Below are positions 1 to 11,469 of a DNA stretch of 64,000 nt, one piece after another. The notes below the pieces were generated by a model that made no database searches, was not told the DNA's origin, and saw nothing but the letters and a program-made list of their open reading frames with translations. This stretch comes from Vombatus ursinus (lineage: Eukaryota > Chordata > Mammalia > Diprotodontia > Vombatidae): the NCBI RefSeq assembly GCF_900497805.2, contig NW_020947238.1, positions 1,529,977 through 1,593,976 of the forward strand, read 5' to 3'. The translations under genes were made by a program, and so were the position numbers. Every line of letters starts with the position of its first letter. Positions within the stretch are counted from its first letter, which is position 1.

Positions 1-31
1 ATTTAGTAAATAAATATTATGTATTTATGGA

Positions 32-88
32 GAAGGAAGGAAAGAAGGAAGGAAGGAAGGAAGGGAGTGAGGGAGGGAGGAAGGAAAA
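32..88. repeat. (GGAA)n purine-rich simple repeat
   Basis: About 57 bases of GGAA/GAAA/GGGA units, all purine on the plus strand. It is a degenerate tetranucleotide microsatellite with no gene next to it. Confidence 0.9.
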
Positions 89-394
89 TTTGCATAGTTG
101 AAAGGTGACTAATCATAGACTGAAGTGTTCATGACCTTGCACACAAATTGCCAGTGATTTTGGTTCTCTTGGAGATGTTTCAAGAGGAAGCATTACATTC
201 CCTGAACTGATCTCTCATTGAACGAGCTCTAAGCTCTGAAAGAAAATGTGCAATCACCTGTAAGAGTCAGTGGAGAAGTAAGAGGCTTCCTCCACTAACA
301 TCTGAGATGTTCATAAAATGTTGCAGTAACTTGAATGGCTATAAGAGTACCCATCTAAGAGAATGTACTAGATCATAATAATAATCGTTATAGT

Positions 395-545
395 ATATAT
401 ACATATATACACATATACATACATACATGTTTGTATATTTTATACATATACATACATATACATATATAAACATACATGCATATACATACATACAAACATA
501 TGTGTATGTATGAATGTCTTGTGTATTTATATACATATGTATATG
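395..545. repeat. (TACATA)n-type microsatellite
   Basis: Degenerate alternation of TATA, TACA and CATA units over about 150 bases. Open frames across it code only for Tyr/Ile/Cys/Val/Met strings and are artefacts of the repeat. Confidence 0.85.
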
Positions 546-589
546 TAATGAAGAATTTATATAAAAGGATTAAGCTTATGTAGAACAAT

Positions 590-805
590 AGCTAACATTT
601 ATATAGCTCTTACTTTGTGACAGGTTTTGTATTAAGTTCTGTACAGGGAAGTAGGTGTGATTATTATGCTGATTTGATAGATGAGGGAACTGAAGCAACT
701 CAGTGACATTCCCATAATCACACAGACAATAAGTTTCTGAGTCTGGATTTTTAAATCAAGTCTTCTTATTGTGGGCCCAGCACTCTCCTCACCGGGCTGT
801 TAAAA
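590..805 (-). repeat. MIR/THER1-type SINE fragment
   Basis: The plus strand reads as the reverse of a MIR: a 'tttatatagctctta' tail, then 'gatgagggaactgaag', an 'aatcacacag' segment and a 'gcccagcactctcc' tRNA-related end. It is an old, diverged CORE-SINE. Confidence 0.65.
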
Positions 806-2020
806 TACCACAATAGCAGGGAGCTGCCATATATTCACAAAATCATAATAATATTATAGATTTAGAGATGGAAGAAACTAAGTGTTCATGAACACTGGAG
901 AATATGATTCAGTACAAATTGCTCAAGTTGGCAAAATACTTGTTTCAAAATACTCTTCTATCACTTATTAAAATTCTGTCCTTGTTCAAGTAATCCTGCA
1001 TCTAAGGTTCTTCATCTCATAAAAAAAATAAAATAAAATAAAAAAGAGGAGAGAGAGAAGGGTCAGACTACGTAACCTACAAGGTATCTTCCAGCTTTAA
1101 ATCTATGATATTTAGGCCCTAATTTTACACATGATGAAAATGAGACCTAGAATAAAGTCTAATTTGACCACAGGTAATGTCAGTCATAATTTGAATCCAG
1201 GCCATCTTGTCCCATATCTGCTAGTATATACTTTTCAAAGACTAACTTCTGAAGAGATTTAAAAGTCAAGTCAAGGATTTTGTATTATTATATATTATAT
1301 ATTTCTTTTAGTCCATAAACTAACACTGAGGAAGATTCAGAAATGTGGGGATACCATGGCCATAATTTAGTAAAGAATATATGTTTGTCATTTTTTTCTT
1401 ATATTTTGCTACAGAATTGTTTTGAGGAATGTGTTTTGTAAACTTTAAAAGAATATATAAATATAATGTGTTAGTATTATTAATAATGATACATTTTCCT
1501 TCTGCTACATTGTGATAAGGTTATTTGGAGGTTGGGGAGTTGGTTCATGCCTACTGAGCTGTCCAGTGAAGAGAAGTCTTCAGGCTATGAAGGGAGGTTA
1601 AAGACAAAACAAACATCACATTCATAAAACCACCAAATCTGATAACATGTGTATACATATATGTGTAAAGATATGCATATATATAAGTATACACGCATAT
1701 ATACACACACACACATGTATATATATATACACACATTGTTATAAATATGTATGCCTATATATTGTTGATCTGATGTCTGATTGTGATGTGAGAGTGAATC
1801 TAGGTTCTGCAAATTTGTAACAGTGAAATCTAAGTTCTAGCAGGTCCTTCCAAGGTGAAAAGTCTTCATGTAGAGGCCCAGTGGCAGATATGTCTGCCAT
1901 CAAATAAACATGCTCTTCCAAGTAGTCTTATAGGAAAGCTTTGCTCACAAGAAAATTAATATTTTTATCACATCAGTTGCTGAACTGTTTACTCAAGTGT
2001 TGCAGGCCTGATAATGTAAC
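806..2020. other. Intergenic interval with weak MIR traces and a TA/CA repeat
   Basis: No gene is visible. A weak MIR-like stretch lies at about 1085-1210 ('gatgaaaatgagacctag', 'tttgaatccaggcc'), and a TA/CA microsatellite at about 1650-1735. The short frames over that repeat are not coding. Confidence 0.5.
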
Positions 2021-2024
2021 TGAA

Positions 2025-2060
2025 AGCCAATCAATCAGCAAGCATTTATTAAGCAATTAC
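2025..2060 (-). repeat. L2 3'-end fragment
   Basis: 'caatcaatcagcaagcattt' and the bases after it are the reverse of the L2 3' terminus (AATAAATGCTTGTTGATTGA type). Only about 35 bases are recognisable. Confidence 0.45.
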
Positions 2061-2249
2061 TATGGGATTTAACTATGTAGATACACAAATACATTGCATA
2101 TATACATATTAATGTACATATGCATATGTATGCATAGTTAATGATACAATAATCCTCAAATAATTTTCTTACCAGATTTGAGAATTCGTCTTTGTATGAA
2201 CTCCCCATGGAGAAACTTAAGCCACTGATGTAGATTGGTATTTGCTGTT

Positions 2250-2378
2250 CAATTTATAGGCTGAGAAATTTGCCTGGACCATATGTTAAGACCAAGATCA
2301 CACAGTCAGTCTGTATCAGATGTAAGACATGAACTTAGTAGGTCTTTATTTTCAGGTCAGCTCTCTGTCTACCATGAC
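2250..2378 (-). repeat. MIR-type SINE fragment
   Basis: A diverged reverse MIR: 'aagaccaagatcacacagtc' followed by a pyrimidine-rich 'gtcagctctctgtctac' end. It sits just upstream of the inverted L2 arm at 2438. Confidence 0.5.
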
Positions 2379-2437
2379 ATTTTTCCTTTTCACTAATAAA
2401 GTAAGAACCTGGAAATCATGTCAAATTCAATGCAAAC

Positions 2438-2715
2438 ATTAGTCAAATCAAGAAGCATTTTTTAAGAGCCTGCTATGTGCTAGGCACTGTGCTAAGTGCT
2501 GGGGATATAAGGAAAGCAAAAAAAAAAAAAATCTCTGATGTCAAAAGCTCACAACCTAATAGGAAAGACAAAATGCAAGCAATTAAACATAAACACACAT
2601 ATACATGACAAATTGCAGGTAATCTCAGAAGGAAGTCACTTTCATTAAGGGGGATATGCAAAGATTTCTTGCAGAAAATGGGACTTTAGTTAATGCTTCA
2701 AGGAAATCATGAATC
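2438..2715 (-). repeat. Left arm of a long inverted duplication (L2 3' end, antisense)
   Basis: This arm is the reverse complement of 3282-3554. By eye I count about 8 mismatches over 273 aligned bases, plus one length difference in an A run (14 against 9 bases), so about 97% identity. Both arms share sequence that departs from the L2 consensus, so one was copied from the other long after the L2 inserted. The spacer is 566 bases. If transcribed, the arms could form a hairpin of about 270 base pairs. Confidence 0.9.
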
Positions 2716-2769
2716 TTGAACTATGGCTAAAACTTGGCTAAAACTGAACTGTTATAAATCTTAAAAAGC

Positions 2770-3554
2770 CCTCCCCTCTTTCAAATATCCCTTCTAGAGT
2801 GAAGGGAACCATCATCCTCAGAATCATGTCAGCTCACAACCCAGGTGGCTCCCTCAACTCCTCACTTTCTCTCATATTGTCCCCCAGATCCAGTCTGTTG
2901 CCAAAGCCTGTGGTTTTCTCCCTGTTTCAATTCTCCCTCTACTGTAATCCATCTTCAACTAAGCTATGAAAGTAATCTTTCTAAAGTTCAAATTTGACCA
3001 CATCACCTTTCCCCTTTTCCTATCCAATAAACTCTGGTGTGCTCCTATCAGAGGATGAAATACACAATACTTGGCTTGGCTTTTAAATCTCTTCAGAAGC
3101 TGGTCTCCGCCTGCCTTTCCAGTCTTCTTAGGCTTTTTATCACCTCCATGTACTCTCTAATAGAGTGACACTGAAATCCTTTCTTTTCCTTGCACAGGAT
3201 ACTCCATCTCTTAACTCCAGGTATTTTCTCTGTCTGATATCTGCCTGAAGTGTTCTTCTTCTTCTTCATCTCTACCTCCTGGATTCATGATTTCCTTGAA
3301 ACATTAACTAAAGTCCCATTTTCTGCAAGAAATCTTTGCCTATCCCCATTAATGAAAGTGACTTCCTTCTGAGATTATTGGCAATTTGTCATGTATATGT
3401 GTGTTTATGTTTAATTGCTTGCATTTTGCCTTTCCTATTAGGTTGTGAGCTTTTGACATCAGAGATTTTTTTTTGCTTTCCTTATATCCCCAGCACTTAG
3501 CACAGTGCCTAGTACATAGCAGGCTCTTAAAAAATGCTTCTTGATTTGACTAAT
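2770..3554 (+). repeat. L2 LINE fragment, 3' part (source of the inverted arm)
   Basis: It follows the L2 ORF2 C-terminus and 3' UTR in order: 'ccctcaactcctcactttct', 'cagatccagtctgttgcc', 'gaagtgttcttctt', then the L2 end 'cagcacttagcacagtgcct' and 'taaaaaatgcttcttgattt'. About 785 bases survive. The frame is broken throughout, as expected for an old L2. Its last 273 bases form the right arm of the inverted duplication. Confidence 0.85.
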
Positions 3555-4059
3555 AGAGCATTACTATTTCTCCTGTGTTTAAAGTTGATAAAAATGGTAC
3601 AGTGATAATTTGTATTGTGAAATAATTTAATTATTAATTTAATTCAAGAAATTTAATAAATATCTGCAATACAAAGAGCATTTCACTAAGTTTTAAGGGA
3701 ATATAGTTTATAAAAGATATAATCAAGCTGTCATGGTGTAGTTTTATTATCTGGTAGGGAGCAAGGCAAATAAGCAATCATCATGTAAAATGATGCAAAA
3801 TAAGTTATTCAAAAAGTGAGGATTGTAAAATGGGAAAAGGATATTACTAGAAGATCATAACAGTCCTTCTGTTGGAAGATACATTGCAATTGGGTTTTAA
3901 ATTAAACAGTGAAAATTTTAATTTAAAACATATAAACAGTGAAAATTCAGTCCTTGATCTCCTTTACATGACCCCCTCCAATAGTACAGATAATAAATCA
4001 TATATATCTTCTTAGCCTTGTATGTGTATCAATGAATGGCCCTTCTAATATGCACCTTC
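3555..4059. other. AT-rich intergenic DNA, nothing recognised
   Basis: No repeat or gene recognised. It ends at the left target-site duplication of the HAL1-like element at 4075. Confidence 0.5.
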
Positions 4060-4074
4060 AGATTTCTTTATATG
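4060..4074. repeat. Target-site duplication, left copy
   Basis: 'agatttctttatatg' occurs again, without a mismatch, at 7684-7698. The two copies bracket the HAL1-like element and fix its ends. Confidence 0.85.
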
Positions 4075-7000
4075 GGAGGTGGAACCAAGATGGCAGATTA
4101 AAGGCAGGGGTTTGCTTGAGCTCTCTCCCAAACCCTCCCAAATATCTTCAATTAATGACTCTAAACAAACTCCGTAGTGGCAGAATCCACAAAAAGATGG
4201 AGTGAAATAATTTTCCAGCCCAAGACAATTTAGGAAGTCAGCGGGAAAGGTCTGTTGCAGCAGGAAAGGTCTGTTGCACCAGGGTGAGAGAGGAGTGCAA
4301 CAGAGCTCAGGTTGTGCCAGCACAGATTCAGCTCCAGCAAACAAGGAGCAGGCCTCTGGGCAACTCTATTTGTGGCAGCAGTGGTGGTTTCTAGATCTCT
4401 CAATATGCAGATGGCAAGGGTATTGGACAATGGGTCAGGAGATTTACAGGGGTCCCTTTGCTGGCACTAGAGCCAAGACTCTGTTGTATTGTCTATACTT
4501 AGATCTAGGTCACAGTCCTGGGTCTTAGTCCCAGTGTGAAGAGAAGCACTAGCACAGCAGAGCTTGCAGCCACAGAGAAACAGGGACCCTGGGCACATTT
4601 CCATGGTTGAAAAGAGTGCTTATAGTTGCTCACAAACAAATACACAGTATAGGAGAGTAGTAAACTCACCTCTCCTCAAATCATAATAGCCTGGAAGAGG
4701 CAAAAACTTAGAAGTTCCAGAGTTACTTCTAAAAACATCTGCACAAAAAAAAAGATGCTTGGAATAATGCTCCCTCCACTTGGGAAGGAGAGGCTCATTT
4801 TACATAGAAACAAAAGTCAAGGAACAGGCTGGAAGGTGAGCAAACAACAGAAAAATAAATTCTGACCTTAGAAAGTTATATAGTGACAAGAAAAGTAAAA
4901 ACACACACTCAGAGGAAGATAATAAAGTCAAAATTCCTGCATCCAAAGCCTCAAAAAAATATGAATTGGTTTCAGGTCATGGAAGAGCTGAAAATTATTT
5001 TCAAAAACAAGTAAGGCAGGTAGAGGAAAAATTGGGAAGAAAAATGAGAGTGATGCAAGAAAATTGTGAAAAAAGAGTCAACAGCTTGGTAAAGGAGTCA
5101 CAAAAAATACTGAAGAAAACAACCTTAAAAAAAAAACAGAATAAACCAAATGGTCAAAGAGGCCCAAAAATCCAATGAAGAGAAGAAGGCCTTGAGAAAC
5201 AGAATTGGCAAAACTGAAAAAAGATAAACAAAAAATCACTGAAGATAAGAACTCCTTTAAAAGTAGAATTGTCCAAATGAAAAAGGAGGTACAAAAACTC
5301 ACCAATGAAAATAATTCCTTAAAAATATTAGAATTGGGCAAGTGGAGGCTAATGACTTTATGAGATATTAAGAAACAATCAAACAAAATAAAAACAATGA
5401 AAAAATAGGGGAAAAAAAGTGAAATATCTCATTCAAAAAGCAAGTGACCTGGATAATAGATCCAGGAGAGATACTTAAGAATTATTGGACTACCTGAAAG
5501 TCATTATTAGAAAAAGAGTCTAGACATCATCTTTTAAAAAATTATCAAAAAACACCCCTCTAATATTCTAGAACTAGATAGTAAAATAGACATTGAAAGA
5601 ATCCAACAATCACTTCCTGAAATAGATCCCAAAATGAAAATTCTCAGGGATATTATAGCCAAATTTTAGACTTCTCAGATCAAAGAGAAAATACTTCAAA
5701 CAGCCAAAAAAGAAACAATTTTGGAGCCATAGTCAGGATAACACAAGATTTAGAAGCTTCTACAAATAAAAGACCAAAGGACTTGGAATATGGTATTACA
5801 GAGGGCAAAAGAGCTAGTACTACAACAAAGAAACTGAGTATAATCTTCCAGGGGAAAAATGGATGGTCAATGAAAACAGATGACTTTCAAGCATTCCTGA
5901 TGAAAAGAACAGAGCTGAATAGAAAATTTGATTTTCAAATACAAGATGTAAAAGAAGCATAAAAAAAAGGAATCAGGAAAGAGAAATCATAAAGGATTCG
6001 ATAATGTTAAACTTTACATTCTTACATGGAAAAATTTTATTTATAACTCATAAAAGCTTCCCATTCTTAGAGCAGTTAGAAGGAGCATAAATAGCCAAAA
6101 AGATATGTGAGTTGAATGTGATGTTATGATTATATTAAAAAAAATAAAATTGAAGAATGAGAAAGAAGAAAGCACAGGGATAAGGGAAAAGCAAGAGGTA
6201 TAATGGGATAAATTATATGACATGAAAGTGGCCAGAAAGAGATTTTACTGTGGAAGGGAAAGTGGGGGATCTTACTCTCATCAGAATTGGCTCAAAGAAA
6301 GAATAATATACACACTCATTTGGGTGTAGAAATACATCTTATCATGCAGGAAAGCAGGAAGGAAAGTGGGTAAGAGAAGGGGAATGCTGATAGAAGGGAA
6401 GGCAGTTTGGGGGAGATTATTGTTGTTGACATTGTTGTTTGTCAAATCAGAAGTAAAACACTTTTGAGAATGGACAGGATAAAAGGAAAGAGAGAATATA
6501 TATGGGGAAATAGGATGGAGGGAAATACACAGTTGGTAATCATTAATGTAAAAAAAAATTATAGTGAGCTTCTCTGATAACAACTTTATTTATAGAAAGA
6601 AAAGGCATTACTCAATTGATAAATGATCATAGGATATGAACAGGAAGTTTTCAGACAAAATAATCAAAGCTACCTATAGTCATATGAAAAAAATGCTCTA
6701 AATCACTATTGATGAGAGAAATGTAAATTAAAACAACTCTGAGCTACTACTTGACACCTCTCAGGTTGGCTTATATAACAGAAAAGGAAAGGAAAATGAC
6801 AAATGTTGGAAGTGATGTGGGAAAATTAAAACACTAATGTACTATTGGTGAAGTTGTATACCATTCTGGAGAGCAATTTGGAACTATACCTAACAGGTTA
6901 AAAACCATGCACACTCTTTGAACAAGCAATACCCCTATAAGGTCTGTATCCCAAAGAGAAAAACAAAATAGGAAAAGGACCTATGTGTACAAAAATGTAG

Positions 7001-7683
7001 CAGCTCTTTCAGTTGTTGCAAAGAATTGGAAATTGAGTGGATATCCATCAATTGGGGAATGGTTGAACAAGCTGTTGTATATAATTGTGATGAAATACTA
7101 TTGTGCTTTAAGAAATGATGAGCAGGATACTCTCAGGAAAAAAATATAAATCATGAACTGATGAAAATTGAAATGAGCAGAACCAGGAGAACATTGTACA
7201 CAGTAACAGCAATATTTTTTGATGATCTACTATGAATAACTTACATATTCTCAGCAATACAACTGTCCAAGACAATTCTCTTGGACTTATGATAAAAGGC
7301 ACTGTCCATTTCCAAAGAACTGGTAGAGACTGACTGCAGATCAAAGATACTTTTTCTTTATTTTTCTTGTTGTTTTTTTTTTTGGTCTGTGTTTTCTTTC
7401 ACAGAATGTCTAATATGGAAATGAGTTTTGCATGACTACACATTTATAACATATGTCAAATTGTTTACGTTCTTACTGAGGGGGGAAGAGGAGTTAGGGA
7501 GAGAATTAAGAACTCAAAATTTGAAAAAAATGTTACAGCTATTTTAAATGTAATTGGGGAAAATAAAATATTAAATGAGATTAAAAAAACACACCACCAA
7601 AGTATTAAATAAAAAAGAATACTTTTATATATGGATCAAATAAAGCATTTTAATTTACAAGGCTTAAAATAAAAAGAAGAGAG
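4075..7683 (+). mobile_element. HAL1-like (half-L1) retrotransposon, full length with 3' transduction
   Basis: It starts 'ggaggtggaaccaagatgg', a marsupial L1 5' end, and continues through about 0.88 kb of leader to an ORF1 from about 4963. ORF2 is nearly absent: the first codons (about 6520-6550) join directly to the ORF2 C-terminal end, which resumes near 6570 and aligns with about 12020 of the fuller L1 at 8507-13071. The L1 3' UTR follows, ending at about 7590. A further 95 bases with AATAAA-like signals and an A-rich end at 7683 lie inside the perfect 15 bp duplications, so they look like transduced 3' flank. Half-L1 elements are known from mammals including opossum; this copy is non-autonomous and now decayed. 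Confidence 0.85.
4963..5965 (+). pseudogene. L1/HAL1 ORF1 remnant (RNA-binding coiled-coil protein)
   Basis: The 70-residue frame at 4966-5178 (KQVRQVEEKLGRKM..., Lys/Glu-rich heptads) is the N-terminal coiled coil of an L1 ORF1 protein, which forms trimers and binds L1 RNA. Downstream codons can be followed in changing frames to about 5965, including stretches that resemble the central ('attggactacctgaaagtca') and C-terminal ('cattcctgatgaaaagaac') ORF1 regions. Several frameshifts and stops break it, so no intact protein is possible. Confidence 0.75.
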
Positions 7684-7698
7684 AGATTTCTTTATATG
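7684..7698. repeat. Target-site duplication, right copy
   Basis: Exact second copy of the 15 bp at 4060-4074. It lies about 95 bases beyond the L1 3' end, which shows that the extra sequence arrived with the element. Confidence 0.85.
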
Positions 7699-8069
7699 AA
7701 TGATTAGCAGTTGATCACAGGGTGATCTATTTTTTAATACCCCAGTCTCACTACATAACCTGCCTATATCCTTTTTCCAGTCATTCATTATTTCAGCCAC
7801 ATATTTCACCTCATTATTTTTTCTCCTGATACTTTTTTTGTTGATATATTGTGACCTATTTGTCTCTATTATATGTCTCTCCATTGTCCTTTGGATGACT
7901 ACAACTTTAATTATTTATTATAAGAATAATTTTAACTATAGATAGAAGGTCCCTATGATTTAAATATACTTGGGTAATAATAATAACAATGATATCTATA
8001 TAGCACTTTAATATGTGCATATTACTTTTCACATCTCATTTCATCTCATTTGATAAATCCCTGTATTTC
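7699..8069. other. Intergenic interval with a weak MIR tail
   Basis: No gene seen. A MIR/THER1-like tail is visible at about 7975-8050 ('atctatatagcacttta', 'catctcatttgataaatcc'). Confidence 0.45.
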
Positions 8070-8506
8070 TTTCTAGTTTTAAATTAAATAAAATTTAAAA
8101 GAAAAATTAGTTCCAAATTTTCTTCCTTCCCTCAATCATCTCACAATCATCGAGAATCCAAGAAATACTATACATACTATACATACGAAGTCATGGAAAA
8201 TATTTAACATTACCCATGTTGCAAAAGCAAAAACAAACTAAAATAAAATTGAAAAAAAAACAACATTTCAATATGTTCTCAGAGTTCATCAGTTCTCTAT
8301 CAGAAGGTAGATAGCATTTTTCATGAATCCATTGAATTAGAAGAGTTTAGTTTTTTGCAATTAATTGTTGTTACAATATTGTCTTTTCTGTGTACAGTAT
8401 TCTCCTAATTCTGTTCATTTCACTTTGCATCAGCTTATACAGACCTTCCCACGTTTTACTGAAACCATCCCTTCATTTTTTTTAACAAGCAAAAGTATTC
8501 CATTGT
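8070..8506 (-). mobile_element. Old antisense L1, 3' part (left of the nested L1)
   Basis: The plus strand reads as the reverse of an L1 3' UTR and ORF2 C-terminus ('attctgttcatttcacttt', 'gtattccattgt'). Its 3' UTR differs from that of the younger L1 next door, so it is another L1 subfamily. The element resumes at 13085. Confidence 0.75.
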
Positions 8507-8934
8507 GGATCTAAATAAATGGATTAACCTGATCTAATTAAGAAAATGTACTGGGAGAAAAGGAAAGGAGGAGGCAGGCAAAGGTAAATGATGTTCCAAG
8601 AAAAGTCACTAAAACCCATTACAATAGAAGGAAAGAAGGGAGGGAGATGACAATTGTTTGAACCTTACTCTCATCAGATTTGGCTCAAGGAGGGAATAAC
8701 ATAATCAATTACGTGTAGAAATCTAACTTGCCCTATAGGCAGTAGGAGGGAAAAGGGGAAAGAAAAGGGAGGGAGGATAGAAGGGGGGGAAGAAATAGTA
8801 AGGGCAAAGGGGAAGAAAAGGGAGAGGGCTAATAGAAGGGAGGGGGTACTAAGAGAGTTAGTGGCCAAAAGCAAAACATTAGTGAGGGGGGAAAGGAAGA
8901 AAGAAAAGCATAAAACAGAGGGGAAATAGGATGG

Positions 8935-9660
8935 AGAGAAAGACAGATAGTAATCATAACTGTGAATGTGAATGGGATGAACTCTCCCATAAAATGGAAG
9001 CAGATAACAGAATGGATTAAAAACTATAACCTTACAATATGTTGTTTACAGGAAACACATTTGAGACAGAGGGACACACAAAGGCTAAAGGTAAAAGGTT
9101 GCAACAGAATATATTATGCTTCAACTGAAGTAAAAAAATAAAAAAAAGCAGGAGTAGCAATCCTGATCTCAGACAAAGCAAAAGCAAAAATAGATCATAT
9201 CAACATAGATGAAGAAGAAAACTACATCCTGCTAAAAGGCACCATAGACAATGAAGTAACATCATTAAGAAACATATATATGCACCAAATGGTATAGCAC
9301 CCAAATTCTTAGAGGAGAAGTTCAGGGAGTTACAGAAAGAAATAGAGAGCAAAACTATACTAGTGGGAGACCTCAACCTCCCCCTCTCTGAGCTAGATAA
9401 ATCTAACCACAAAATAAATAAGAAAGAAGTTAAGGAAGTGAATAGAATATTAGAAAAGTTAGATTTGGTAGACCTCTGGAGAAAACCAAATGAGGTTAGA
9501 AAGGAATATATCAGTGGTACATGTCACATAAACAAAAATTGACCACATACTAGAGCATAAAAACCTCATCCAATGCAGAAAGGCAGAAATATTAAATGCA
9601 TCCTTTTTAGAACATAATGCAATAAAAATTTTATGTAACAAAGAGCCACAGAAAGATAGA
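8935..9660 (+). pseudogene. L1 ORF2 endonuclease domain remnant
   Basis: The conceptual reading begins TITVNVNGMNSPIK, the usual L1 endonuclease N-terminus, and the catalytic QETH motif is at 9049-9060. The APE-like endonuclease nicks target DNA at TT/AAAA sites to prime reverse transcription. An in-frame stop near 9138 and later stops break it. Confidence 0.8.
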
Positions 9661-10259
9661 CTAAAAATAATTGAAAACTAAGTAATCTAATCCTAAAAAA
9701 TGAATGGGTCAAACAACAAATCAAGGAAACAATCAATAACTTCATTCAAGAGAATGACAATAATGAGACAACATACCAAAACTTATGAGATGCAGTGAAA
9801 GCAGTTCTGGGGGAAATTTTATATCTCTAAATGCTTACATGAATAAAATAGAGAAAGAGGAGATCAATGAATTTGGAATACAACTTAAAAAAAACTAGAA
9901 AAAGAACAAATTAAAAGGCCTCAATTAAACACCAAATTGGAAATACTGAAAATCAAAGAAGAAATTAATGAAGTTGAAGTTAAGAAAACTATCAAACTAA
10001 TAAATAAAACTGAGAGCTGGTTTCATGAAAAAAGATAGATAAACTTTTGGTTAATTTAATTTAAAAAAAAGAAAGAAGAAAATCAAATTAACAATATCAA
10101 AAATAAAAAGGGTGAATCCACCCCCAAGGAAGAGGAAATTAAAACAATAATTAGGAACTATTTTGCCCAACTGTATGACAATAAATTTGACAATCTTAGT
10201 GAAATGGATGAATATTTACAAAAAAAATATAAATTGCCCAGATAAATAGAAAAGGAAGT

Positions 10260-11181
10260 AAAATATTTAAATAATCTTGTCTCAGAAAATGAAATTGAAC
10301 AAGCCATTGATGAACTCCCTAGGAAAAAATCTCCAGGGCTAGATGGATTTACAGGTGAATTCTATCAAACATTAAAAAAAAATTAATTCCAATATTATAT
10401 AGGCTATTTGGGAAAAGAGGCTAAAAAGGAGTCTGACCAAATTTTTTCCATGATACAAATATGGTGCTGATACCTAAACCAGGAAGAGTCAAAATAGAAA
10501 AAGAAGATTATAGACCAATTTCCCTAATGAAAATAGATGCAAAAATTTTAAATAAAATATTAACAAATAGATTACAGCAAATTAAGAATAATAAGAATAA
10601 TACACTATGATCAGGTAGGATTTATACCAGGATTGCAGGGTTGGTTCAATATTAGGAAAACTATCAGCACAATTGATCATATCAACACCAAAACTAACAG
10701 AAACCACATGATCATCTCAATAAAGGCAGAAAAAAAAACTTTTGACAAAATACAATACCCATTCCTATTCAAAACACTAGAGAGCATAGGAATAAATGGA
10801 GTCTTCCTCAAACTAATAAGTAGCATCTACCTAAAACCTTCAACAAGCATCATATGTAATGGGGACAAACTAGGAGCATTTCCTATAAGATTGGGGGTGA
10901 AACAAGGATGTCCATTATCAACACTGTTGTTCAATATCATACTGAAAACATTAGCTTTAGCAATAAGAGAAGAAAAAGAAATTGATGACATTAGAATAGG
11001 TAAAGAAGAAACAAAGCTATCACTCTTTGCATATGATACGAAGATATACTTAGAGAATCCTAGAGAATCAAGTGAAAAACTACTTGAAATAATAAACAAC
11101 GTTAGCAAAGCTATAAAACAAACCCATATAAATCACTGGCATTTCTATATATTACCAACAAAGTCCAACAGCAAGAGATAG
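10260..11181 (+). pseudogene. L1 ORF2 reverse transcriptase domain remnant
   Basis: The finger region (about 10280-10370) and a 182-codon open stretch at 10633-11181 are recognisable. The latter has the conserved [15 protein letters not shown] block (normally GCPLSPLLFN). The catalytic FADD motif is FAYD at about 11028-11039, so one of the two metal-binding aspartates is lost. Frameshifts also separate this stretch from its upstream part. The enzyme could not have been active as read. Confidence 0.85.
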
Positions 11182-11469
11182 AAAGAAATTCCATTTAAAG
11201 TTATTGTAGACATTAGAAGATATTAAGGAGTCTACCTACCAAAACAAACCCAGGAACTATATGAACACAATTACAAAACACTTTTCACACAAATAAAGTT
11301 GCTCATGGGTATTTCAAGCTAATATAATAAAAATGACAATTCTACCTAAACTAATTTACTTATTCAGTGCCATAGCAATCAAACCACCAAAAATTATTTT
11401 ATAGAGTTAGAAAAAATAATAACAAGATTCATTTGGAAGAACAAAAGGTCCAGAATATCAAGGGAACTG

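Noticed and set aside
10827-11108. 93-codon minus-strand open frame
   Set aside because: Shadow of the L1 reverse transcriptase on the plus strand.
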